Source of the DNA: Ooceraea biroi
Lineage: Eukaryota; Arthropoda; Insecta; Hymenoptera; Formicidae
Direction: 5' to 3'
DNA: 64,000 bases
NCBI RefSeq assembly: GCF_003672135.1
Contig: NC_039517.1
Coordinates: 6,293,475-6,357,474, forward strand
How positions within the stretch are numbered: position 1 is the first letter of the stretch; every line of letters starts with the position of its first letter. Below, piece by piece: positions 9,716 through 21,400 of this stretch. The notes under the pieces were generated by a model. The model did no database searches and had not been told where the DNA came from. It was given only the letters and a program-made list of their open reading frames with translations. The position numbers were made by a program, and so were the translations under genes.

Positions 9716-12700
9716 GGAGGGCCCAACGCGAGATGGGATCCCGATCGTTCCGCGATCTCATCCTCGCGTCCCCGTCGCAGATGTCCGATTTCGACGTTCG
9801 CCCTGAGAAAAAGACGACTGCGCTTTGCGGCTGCCAAAGCCAACGATTCGAAATGTGCTGAGCACGGCAACTGAGCGATGGTTGGCAGTGGCATTTAAGA
9901 CACGACTTCGCGAAGGGACTCACTTTGAGGATCGCTCGTGTTTCCAAACGTGTTGCTCACATGATGCATCTTCCGCGAGATCTTGGCGTGCGATGTACTC
10001 ATGTCTTGCGAGTGGCTGGAGCGCGTAAAGCGCGCCTCCTTGATGAAGACATTCTGATGAAGACATTCTCGGTTGAGCGAGAGATTTGCTGGCGTGACAC
10101 GCTCGCGGTGAGCGACTGTCAGAGCTGCCACGAAGTGAGAAATGACGTCTAGGATCCAGTCAACGATCTCGGATACGGCAAGTCGCTTTCCGCAGCTTCA
10201 CGGACGGTTTTCCGAAGGAGAAAAGAATGTGCAGCCGACAGAATGATGCTTACTTAAACAGTGATCGCGTAGGGACTGCGTGAGTTTTCTCTTTTGTCTT
10301 TTCTCGACGAGCAAGGCGCTTGCTCGTGAATAGTTGAGCGTATCGACAACTGGCCGTGCGATTAGCCTGCTTCGCATGGAAGTACGATGAACGATCGATC
10401 GACCGAACAACAGACAACAAAACCGCCGACGGTGCGGCATGTTGTTGAGCTGTCACGTCGATCGTGCGTTACATCGTTCGCATGAAGAACGGATTGTCGC
10501 CGCACGTGTATGCGGTTAAGTAACTTGGTACGCTTGAGAGACGCGCCGAAGCGATAGCGACTTAATACTTGAAACAAATATGTTATAATGTTATAATGTT
10601 ACGTATGCTACGAGCGAAGCAGTCATGCGGCGAGGAGGACTTCCCGCGGAAGTCGGAACCTCGTGCGCTCCCGCGGAAAAGGACTGACACCGAGTATATA
10701 CATATATATACCTTTTTTACATGCATATACATATGTTTGATTTGATATTCGACCGCCTTTTTGGCACTGCTCTAAGATTAAAGATCATTCGATCGCGCTC
10801 GACAGAAACGTTTTACAAGCGATCAGCTTCCTCGGATGAGTCCTTTTCTAACGGCGCTTTCAACGATACTCTCGATCCTCTCGGTGACACACGACTCGAC
10901 GACGGACCCATTTTTTGCGGTCAAAAAATGCGTTCTTCGGATGGAGGTTCATCGGGAAGACGTTGATCTGCGGAACATTATCTCGTGAGTGAATTGAAAC
11001 GACGACACATCGTCGTCATCGGTTGGTCCACCTTCGGAACGGCCGATCAAATCATTTCATCTCGGCGATCCAGAGGTTTTGACGAATCCTCGCCTGCATG
11101 AACTTTGACTTGAAGAGAAAGAAGCATTCACGCACGCACACCATGCGTAAAGGATTAACGCATATCCAGATACATGCGCTTCTCGCGAATAAAGTGTCAA
11201 GACATTGGAGACTGCCTGAATATTTTCAAAGACGACCGAGAGGTCCATTAAGACGTGTCCATTAAAAAAATTGACTAGGGGACGCCTGAAAAATGACGAC
11301 TTTTTATTTTCCGCCCTGCGATGCGACGAATACGAGAAGCTTGCAGCAAAAAAGATTAATTCGAGAGTTTCTTAGAGAAGACAAGCTTCTCGTATCTATC
11401 GGACAGATATTCGGACGGTGGTCTCCGATGTTTTTAAGATGAAAAACGAAGGCTCTCTCCTCTTAGCTGGCACATGACGCGATGACACAATAAAATCACG
11501 CTTCTTCTTCACGACCGTAACGTCAGTTATCCGCGACGCGATTCGCGCTGCGATCGATGAGCTAAGCTTCGATGCCAGAAATAATGACGACGGATGATGA
11601 ACGAGTTGTAGACAAGAGTCGGGTCACAGTGGCGGTTTACTTAATAACGTGATGGATCGTTGCACGATAAATCGATAAAAAATATCAATCAGATAAAACG
11701 AGACGGGTATATCTTTGCGTACAGAAAGCTAAAGAAGACAGACACATCTTCAAGCATGGAGGATTCACTTAAACTTTTTGCACCTCTGTCGAAGATGTAT
11801 TCACCAAAATGTTCTGACCAGAGAAATGTCTAAAACTCGGTCTCGATTGCATAATTTGCGTAATTTCGAATTAACTGTACGGTCGCAGATCTTTTCCAGG
11901 CTACTGTACTATCTAGATCAGCGCGAACAATCCAATTAATTCAAATTATCGTTGACCAAGGTTGATGTATAATGACACACGTAACGTTGTATGGAAAGGA
12001 TTCCTGCGTGATTTATTCTGTAGGATACTTTAGGCTCGACGACATGAATAACATGGGAGGATAGGTGACGTTACATCGAGAAGGAAGCGCAATGTAATCG
12101 GACCATGTGAATGCCGATCGAGAGGATCAGCCGGATGTCGTAAGAGGATGGTCCAAGAGGAAAATGTCTTGACACCGGTCAAGACTCGCGGTCAGGACGT
12201 CCGATAAAATAGTCCGTAAGCCGATAGGCACTGATCGCTAAGACGATCATGATACTTATAGCAGCAGTCTTACGTTGTTTACTTCTTCTCTCATGTTCGG
12301 CTGTTGTACGCTCGCTAATCGTTAGGATTGTAAGTAACGTTTAAGACTTGTACGTAGGTATCGCATGTAAAACAACCGTACGCAACGTAGACGATGATCG
12401 TGTAAGGTAATACGTACGTACGTACCGTTCGTGTCGTACTAAGTTTTTTAAAAGTGCTCGTTCGTTCGTTCATTTGTTCGTTCGTTCATTCGTTCATCGT
12501 TGTATCGTGGACGCGGGAAAGCGGAAGTAACAACCAAAATGTGTGTGCGATAAGCGAGGAGGAAGTCTTGATCTATACGAATCTTTGCGAATAGATATTC
12601 TCATATTTTCCGAGAGTTACGAAAGGGACATTGTTACTGTAAAGATATGTAAGTTTATTTATCGCTAATAAAAATGAACGTTTAAGAAAAAAAATATATA

Positions 12701-12766
12701 AAGTGTCATGCTCTTTTTATACCTTTTATTAATTATAAATTATTAATTATAATTTTATTAATTATA
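9716..12766 (+). other. 3' UTR and intergenic DNA between two convergent genes
   Basis: No coding exon is seen. AATAAA hexamers at 11188, 11489 and 12667 are candidate polyadenylation signals for the aminotransferase/TtcA-like gene. The last is followed by an A-rich run near 12690 and would imply a 3' UTR of about 3 kb. A TTCG/TTCA tetranucleotide run lies at 12458-12498. Which signal is used cannot be told from sequence alone. Confidence 0.4.
12458..12498. repeat. Tetranucleotide microsatellite (TTCG/TTCA)
   Basis: About ten imperfect units of CGTT/CATT type. A similar, shorter run occurs at 22228-22252. Confidence 0.8.
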
Positions 12767-13456
12767 TACAGGGTGTCCCGGGTTTTAACCGACAAACTGC
12801 GGGAGCATATTCTACTAGTGAAAATAAGAAAAAATTCTTATATCGAGTTTGCTTAGAAATGCCTTATTACAAAGTTATAAACCAATATTGAAAAGAAATA
12901 TGAGATAAGTAACAACGGATTTTTTCACAAAAATAAAAATTATCTACGCAATGATTTAGTGACGCATTTCAAAATGTTGTCCTTGCACATCGATACAAGC
13001 TAGACATCGACGTAGTACAGAATTTGTTACGGTACGACATTCCTGAAAATTTGGTTGCATCTCAGTAACTGAATTAGTAATTCGTTGCTTTAAATCTATC
13101 TGGTACTCTCCTGTTAGGAAATCTACGTTGATACTCTCGTACGGCAGCTCGTGCATTTCCGTCACAGAATCCGTACACGAAATGAATATCAGTGTATTCC
13201 TCATTTGAAAACACTTTTGGCATTCTGATAGTAATAGTGAACATGAATACATGTGAATACACGTAACATAAACATCTTCGACCTTCCAAATTCTACACTA
13301 TGTTCCGTTGTTACTTATCTCATATTTCTTTTCAATATTGGTTTATAACTTTGTAATAAAGCATTTCTAAGCAAACTCGATATAAGAATTTTTTCTTATT
13401 TCCACTAGTAGAATATGCTCCCGCAGTTTGTCGGTTAAAACCCGGGACACCCTGTA
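12767..13456 (-). mobile_element. Deletion derivative of a DUF4817-type Tc1/mariner-like element
   Basis: Inverted repeats of about 153 bp (12767-12919 and 13304-13456) end in TACAGGGTGTCCCGGGTTTT and are flanked by TA on both sides (12765-12766, 13457-13458). Between them, on the minus strand, are remnants of the transposase N-terminus and C-terminus. The middle of the gene is gone, so the 690-bp copy can move only if an intact relative supplies transposase. Similar TACAGGGTG ends occur on the element at 44799-45981. Confidence 0.85.
12956..13223 (-). pseudogene. Internally deleted transposase with DUF4817-like N-terminus
   Basis: On the minus strand an ATG at 13221-13223 starts MPKVFSNEEYTDIHFVYGFC and runs on to a REYQRRFPNRRVPD segment. 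This start is typical of the DUF4817 helix-turn-helix domain seen in many ant transposable elements. After RVPD the original frame reaches a stop (13074-13076). The neighbouring frame continues as LKQRITNSVTEMQPNFQ and ends near 12956, resembling the last residues of such transposases. The join marks a large internal deletion with a frame change, and the catalytic domain is absent. Confidence 0.75.
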
Positions 13457-13458
13457 TA

Positions 13459-15111
13459 AGTGCATCGAATGTTTTTCAGGTGAGATAAATAGTAATCTCT
13501 GGATAATTTTATCTTGAAATTCTTTGGAAGAGCGTAACGCGCGCGAATGCATAAAATGGAAAAATATTTCTTGGAAAAATTATTTATTAAAGCGAGAAAG
13601 AATACAGTTTCAGATGCTAATCCCGCGGATCAGTATTATGCAAAAAGTCACGGCAATTTATGGCCTCGTAATGAATGATAACATCGTAATCTTACCTCGT
13701 TGTGAGAAACTGCTGCGCATTATTCACCGAGGGTGCCTCACGATAACGCAGAACACGTGGAGGAATTAAACAGCGCAAGATGTTTTTTAGCGATTTATTA
13801 AATCCTTTAAAATATTTGAAACAGCGTGCGGCTTTGTTATTGGCGTAACAGTGATATATTCGTTTAAGGTACGTAATACGAGGCCCGAGGAGAGCAAAGC
13901 GAGCAAGGACCGGCACAAGATTCGCTCGCCAGTCGATCTAGACTTTAGTCGGATGATTTTGAAATTGCGGCTGTCGTCGTGCGCAGGAGAATCGTGCGGA
14001 ATCCATCGATTCGACAATTTTACGCAAATCATCGGGTATTGAGACGAGCGACGAGCGATCTTCCGGCCTCCCTTTCCCTTCTCGTTCGCTCGGCGATCGC
14101 GGCGTCGCGACGCGCGGCACCGGCGCCGATCCGTCGATCGGAATCGCGGGCGCGCCTGTCCCTCTTAAAGATTACTTTAGATGGAATATAACGTTATATC
14201 TAGTGTGTGTTAGACGAGAGTAAAATCGAGAAAAAGTCCACATACTTACGAGACGGAATGCATTACGATCTAGTCGATCTTACACCTTAGGATCGCCCAA
14301 GTGCGGCGCCAAGAGAGAGAGACTCGGATCAAAGATAGCCGCGCCGCCTCTGATGTCGAAGCGATAGGCTCGAGAATACGAAGTGCGAAATGAATAATTT
14401 ATCTCGGCTAGATTAACTGCGCCAGGCCGCGCTTAACGCTCGCGTTGTGTCGCGAGTAACATCAGCGGCCACGATGCGGCTTCTCTATCCGAGACTTTGC
14501 TTTCATCGAGACGAGACATCGTAGCCGACCGAATGATTTATCCATCGTTTTAGCAAGCTCATGGCGCATCGCCAGAAACGCTTATCGCCGTCCGGCGCGG
14601 CAAAATCACGACGATTCGTCACGCCGACTGCTCTGCCCCGTAATTAACCTGCGGTCAGTTATCAGTGACTCGTTAAGCGTGCCAAGAAAACGTTCCTCGC
14701 GATTCTCGTATTTCATTTTCGCACTCGTTCGAATCACGCTGCAGCCTGAGTTATCACTTGATCTAGTAGTGCGAGATCGACCTGTCTTTTCCTTTTTTTT
14801 TCCCAACGAATCTGGTGTTCGACGAGTTTAGCTTTAAAGTTGCGTGGTGTTGACATTCGTGTGGAGTTATTTTCATTATTACTGAAGTTTCATCTGTAAG
14901 AGTCGTGTTGCACATTTATCAGCAGGCGGCTGACGGCCTTATCACATAAACGATCTCGCGATCTATGAACTCCGTGACTGATTTATCGCGAATCCTCCGA
15001 TCGAGCGGACTAATCGCGTATATGACTCCTTTAGCATATATCAAGAATGCAAATTTGTGCTGTACTCGCGATCATTTGCGGATGGTGGTGTAGCTCGGTG
15101 CAGATCTTTTT
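13459..15111. other. Intergenic DNA, no gene recognised
   Basis: Between the TIR element and the 3' end of the calmodulin-like gene. 13880-14170 is richer in CpG than its surroundings but has no supported exon or clear promoter motif. Confidence 0.4.
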
Positions 15112-15117
15112 TTTATT
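15112..15117 (-). terminator. Candidate polyadenylation signal of the calmodulin-like gene
   Basis: AATAAA on the minus strand (TTTATT on +), 266 bp beyond the stop codon at 15383. It is the first perfect hexamer I noted downstream of the stop. Confidence 0.45.
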
Positions 15118-15382
15118 CTATTCACAATGCGCATAGCGAGACGTTCGCGTTCCAGCGTTAAAATCGATTCGAAATCTGAGAAGAAGAGTGAGAACTAATG
15201 AAACGCAGACGGGTCGTCGAAGTTAAAGTTGAGCCTCGTCCCGTTTGTCAAGTGCAATCGCACGCAATTCGAATTGCAAACGCGAGAGAAAGGATAATTC
15301 ACGAAATTGCGATCGCACATCGTTTTCGCCCTGCTCGTATCGATCTGGCTTATCTAACAAAGAGATGAGAGTAAACGCGATC

Positions 15383-15465
15383 TTAGAAGAGCGGAGATTG
15401 CAGATCGTCTTCGTCGTCTTCTTCGTCTTCGTCGATGCCCGGCTCGCCGAGGGCATGAACAAATT
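15383..15465 (-). CDS. Calmodulin-like gene, last exon (acidic tail)
   Basis: After acceptor TTTCAG it completes the Glu of EF-hand 4 and encodes FVHALGEPGIDEDEEDDEDD, then LQSPLF and a TAA stop (15383-15385). Confidence 0.88.
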
Positions 15466-18400
15466 CTGAAATTACGAAAAGTTGAAAACAACAATTAACA
15501 GCGTACAATTTTTTGAGATCCCTCCTAACGAAGACAGATTCAATGTCATACGTATTAATTTTTATTTACGTATTTTAATACGTATTTATCTTAATTTAAT
15601 GTCAGGTATTAATCATCTTGCATTGATATACTAGCAAGGAAATAATATAGATATGAGTTTCTCTAGAATATCTTTTAAATATAGCTTTCATATTTCTCGC
15701 AAGAATTACATGCTCTCTCTGTTTCAAGTATGAGTCTATCGATCATCTTAAGGATGAAGCGTACTCGGGAACAGGAATTGAAATCTCTTTCATTCCAGCT
15801 TATCCTGCGTTTTCTAGGTTTTTGCGAAACCGTTCCATAGTGATACGAAACAAAAGGAATCTTACCATAGAAATCGATTCGGCCATCCCCGTCCACGTCC
15901 ACTTCCTTAATCATATCCTCGACTGAAAGCAAAACGAAAGCAGCTTACATCGCGCTTCTCCGTTTTTTCCGCGGAATTATTGAACCAAATGATTTGTTGC
16001 TACAATTACATAAAAATGATCTAATCTAATTTGAAAACTTGTATCGAGATGGATATTTCATTGATCCAGATGTCGCATATTACTGTCGCCAATAATTGAA
16101 ATTGAATGAAAAATTATACTATCGTATCAACATATTGTACGATATTTTAAGTGCAATTTCTAAAAAGCATGATAAATTTAATGGGAATGTAAACGAATAT
16201 TCTTATCATAGTTTCTGGCACGAAGGGGCGCATAAACTCTTACCCGCAGTAATTTAGCTAATATATTTTTGCCGCGTGCATTCAGCAGGGATAAATTCGT
16301 ATCACGCGTGCTGGAAACCTGATGCCGAGAAAGATATTGCCGATATACCCGCATTATTTCCACTAGAATTTATCGCTACGAAAAGGAATGAAGACGGCAT
16401 TACGGTACAACGATGGTATTCGAAGACTTCTCTCGAAATGCTTTTTCGAAATTTCCAAAATTTATTTTTATCAATAAATAATTTAATTACTTATTATAAG
16501 CAATCTCTCTTATCAACATTATCGCGGGTTTTATATTTAAAAATGATATCTGTCCGTGTAATTCCAATGTAATTATTCCAATGTAATTATTCGACAGTAA
16601 TATGTAACGTAACATGTGTAATATAGCAAATCGTAACATAGTTTATAAACTATAATTCTACAAATTACGACGATTGTTCGGTGAACTTCGTGATTTAGCT
16701 TTAAACTGATTGCGGCCAATCAAGAAACTTCTGTTGATCGTCCGGCCGTCCGAGATTATCAAATCAATTATCAACTAATGTAAACAAAATTTCACAAACA
16801 TATGCTACGTTCTACTAAATAATATTTTATAATATTGGTATAAATCGTCTGTTTTATATTCTTTTCCTCTCTTATTATCCTAAGCATTTACTACATACAA
16901 TGTAATCTTTCAATACATGTGAAAAACGCTTAAAATTAGCATTTTAATATAGTGTCAACATCCTTTGCAATGTAACAGACATCATAATGTTAAAATCTCA
17001 ATTTTCATTTAATAGACACGTTAATCGTTTTTTTTCTATATTTCTTGTTTCTCATTCGTTTCTACGGAAATGTAATTAACTAAGTGCAATTATCGTTGCA
17101 CAAGGAGCAAACTGCATTTCTTTAGGGAGATTAATTTTTAACTGCTTGTTTACGTGGGCGCTTTATCACAAAAAGCCAATTATTTTTTAAAAATATACTT
17201 TTATGCGGGTTTTTTCGCACCTCGGAGGAAAGCAATTAAGATCGCCCGACATTTGTTTGAATAATAATGCGAATATTGCGTATTACATAAAAATATAAAT
17301 GCGGGTGATCCGATAGTGTACTGCTATCTCATTTTTTAATTAAAAACGATGGAAGTTTGTAGCGGAACTTTTAGGAATAAAAAGATTTTTGAACAAGCAA
17401 TGCCCGCAAGATATCTAGTGCCTCTAAAATAACAACAATTTAATCATCATCTTCATTTATTTGTCGAATTGCCATTATATAAGGATGTTCAAAGTTTGAT
17501 ACTAAATGTGTCTATCTTCTTATTTTTTCAAAGTATTTATTTTTAGATAATAAGAGTATTAATAGTATGAAATTGATATAATGTTAATTTGACTATTTTA
17601 ACTATTATCATAAATGGAGAAATTAAGTTTCTTCGTCAAGATTTCGGGAAAATATTCGCGAAGTGCTATTAAAGGCGCAAGTGTGGATTTGGCGAGAAAA
17701 ATGTGTGTCAATAAATGGAATCAAGGAATTTCGACTATGTCGGCCTCCGAAAAAACAAGGGCTAAATGTGTAAATAATATTCTAATATCCGAGAAGTGTA
17801 TAGTAAATATATATAGCACGTTTTTCATGAAAAATTATTGAAATATTCTTTGTACGAGGAACGACGTGGTATCGTTTAATTTAATCTGACAAAGTCGCAA
17901 TCCGATTAATTTTCGATAAAGCGAACCCTTATAAAATGGACTATCAATTTTAATCCTTCGAAGTAGTTGCGCTATTAGTTAGCAAGTCCGTTTGTTTCGG
18001 GTCCTAGAAATAATTTAAATTCGTTTGGTTCTGTAAAACTACGAAATCGCATTAGTTTACTGAAGATTGTACTTGCAGATTCATGCTATTTCCATAGATA
18101 TTTTATCAACGATCGGCGATTGTTGCTGCAACATCAATACTATTCTTTAAAGCTGATATGTCGCTAAAGCGAAATATGTGGGACAGATATTCAAATAAAA
18201 TCATTATCGTTGTGCATTTATTCAAATTTAATGGTAACGCATTCATAGAGAGAAAACGCATATACGCGTAACGCGAACAAGAATCATTTTATACGAATAA
18301 ATAATAAACTCTTACCAAAATTCATTAAAATAATACTCAATCTTGTTACGAGATACGCCTTCTGAAAATCAATCGTACCCTTAAATGTTTTACTCGTTTA

Positions 18401-21400
18401 GGCGGAAATAATCTACTTTATCTTTTATTGCCAAAGTTTCTCCCATCGGAAATATTTCAGAAGGAGAACATCGGCGCACAGTATATATCCGCATAATCAC
18501 ATCACGTTCATCGCAACAGGCGATTGGTGTAAATACATTAATATTTAATACTCACTTTCCTCTTCAGAAAGATCCTCTCCCAAGCATTGCAGCACCGCTC
18601 GGAGATCCGACGCAGTGATATATCCACGATTATGTTTGTCGAATACCTGTGCAACAAGTAAACAGAAAATCTTGATTAAATCTGAACCGTTGCGAGTTGT
18701 TGCGCTTTTTTTCAATTTGCGTGCGTATAAAATATTTTTACGAATTATATCTAAATCGTAACGTTGCAAAATTTCCGTCACATCGCTGTTCATACCGGAA
18801 ACGATTCATTTTATGTATATATTAATTTTCCAGAAATCTTTAATTCGAATAATCGCGAATACAACGCGGGAGGAATCGATGTTTTCCCACGCAGCGTTTG
18901 TTATTACATGATTCCGCCGCTGAATCCCCACCGCGATCACGTAGCGCGTCCCGAGGGGAAAAATTCATCAAATATTATTTTTTTCCTACGAAAAATATTC
19001 CTCTTTTCGAGGCGAGGCTTGGCGTTCGCGAAGACGTTTCGCCTCCTCGCTTTTATTTCCGCTCATTAGTAAGCGGGAGCGTTCTGACGGGCGATGCCGA
19101 CTTTCTGCGGCTAAAAATTCTCAGGAGGAGGCGAAGAGGGAATCACTCTTTCTTATTGTTTATCGCACACATACACACACGATGAATCATTCTAGTAGCG
19201 CAATTTGTACGAAATCGAAGCAAACAGACGCGCGAATCGAGTTGTGCGGGATCCTCCCTGAAATGGAACTGGGATTGATACTGCATCAGGCAATTGCTCT
19301 TTTCGGGACGTTTACGTCTGGTACCAACGCGATCACTCAGGTTGCCAGTAGCGGCAGCACCCTGTTCAATGATACTTCAATGTGTCCATTGCAGCTATTG
19401 GCGAAGAACATCGTCGAAAACGTCACATTCGAGGGACGATCGTTAATTCTTCATTTTCATTAAACTGTTTTACAAAGAAGTGTTTTGACGTGTTTTAACG
19501 TGGAAGTGCGCAGAGACACGGCATTGCAAGCGATATATTGTCGTGCACGGTATTGCTAACTCGCATTCGCATCGCCAGCTTGTTTCGCCCAGTTTGTTGC
19601 AGTTATATTAACGAGAAGTTATTGCAAGTGCGGCAATAGCTTAGGATGCATCGTCCAATCCTCTTGTTCGCCCGATATCTGTGATACGCCGAGTGGTACA
19701 CGTCCTGTATCCCTTTGTAAAATCAAGTAGCTTACTCTAAACACAGCGAAATTACTGGTTTTCAGCGTGCAATTCAGTAGGATCAATTTCACAGAGCAAC
19801 TATCACAAAATGCAGACTCGTAAAAAATTTTATTCCTTCTCTTATTCACATTTAAAATGTATTTCAGTATGATTTCATCGATATATTTTACACGCATGGA
19901 ATCTAAAATATGTAGATTAGATCTCTCTATTTTGCCGATTGTAAATTTCAGAACGCGCATCTCATCCGCACGTTTCGCATAAAGATCAATGAAAGATCGA
20001 AGAACCGTTTCACGAGTTTATCTCTACACGATGTCATTATTTTTATACGCGTATTGAGATAACGTGAGAGCTAAATGATGAGACACATTTTCGCGGCAAG
20101 GCGCAAAGGTAACAGAGTAGATAGGCAGGTATTTGTCACATTTTCTCGCCGTGGAAATCACCAGAGTGGCACCGTTTCCGTCGAAAGTCAGGGGAGAAAG
20201 TGTCGGCCTGCCAAGGAAATGGGAAATAGAAGATTGGAAAAATGTCGTCGCCAAGGTAGAATCGTGCTAACTGATGTCTCGTCGTCGTTCTCATCACAGT
20301 CCTGGAACGGCCGTCACGGTCACGTTTCCCTAATGCGCCGGTGTCGGCCGAAGGAAATTGCAATCGGACGATCGTTACAGCAATTAGTAAATCATTTAGC
20401 CCGGTGACTATTCGATCGTTCGGTATGGCCAACATTAAGATTTGTCTGCACTACATCAATTTTAGTGTGGTGCAATCTTAGGAAATCTCCGATATCTATT
20501 AATTTAATCGCTAAAATTGATCGATTATAATTATATTTAATTGTAGATTAATTTTGATTATTATTATAAATTTTGTCATCCATTGGAAGAGTTGGAAAAT
20601 GGTCCTATCTTTCTATGACTTTTTGTAAAGATATATTTTCTCGTTTTGCGACGGAAATCGATATCTGTCCGGGGGCACAAGAATGCAATAAATGTTATAC
20701 GATTCTGCTTATAAAATAATGTGCATTGCAGGGCATGCATATCATGAAACATTCGTACGGATTTATGGACCCGAATAGCATATCTCGATGCTGCGAGTGA
20801 ACTTCTTGTTATTGTCATTACAGTTTTGTTCTAGACGGACAAATCGGAGGATCACGCGGAAGTAAATCATTCTCTTTACCTTGGAAACATCCGTCTTGCT
20901 TGATAAGGGCCGCAGAAGTACGGTTACGCAATTAGCCATTCATTAATATGCTAATGTATACCAGGGACTTCCTTACATCTTTCGCGGAAGTAAAATTCAA
21001 TGCAAAACTGCTCGCGCAGCACCTCACCGTCGTCAAATTCTCCCCCAAGTATTCTTTATTTCTCTTAACTTCGTTTTAAAAGTCGCTTTACGTTAAGCTT
21101 GGAGTCTTCGTCGAGGAACATCAGTATCCGTGTTCGCGCCATAATTCATGACGTTTTAAAGCATGAATTATGGCACCTGTCAAAGTCGTCGAGTGGTTGC
21201 TCCACTTTTCGTGTTATTCGCATCACGATTGTGGAAATCCCGAAATACACGTACGTTCGGTCGATGTTGGGGGGGAAAAAATTTGTACACGTTAGCCTCG
21301 GTGCTTTCTTCACTGACGTTTCGATGGTCACGATGGTCAAGCAGTTACTATATACGTATCTTCCGGCAACCCTCTTGCTCCCTTACTCTTTTGCACTCTC

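Noticed and set aside
9504..9947. Cys-rich minus-strand open frame
   Set aside because: It is the antisense of the AGC/AAC-rich Ser/Asn tail in exon 7. The Cys runs are an artefact of the repeat.
19182..19463. ATG-started 93-codon open frame
   Set aside because: Short, with no similarity I recognise and no promoter or splice support. It is within an intron.
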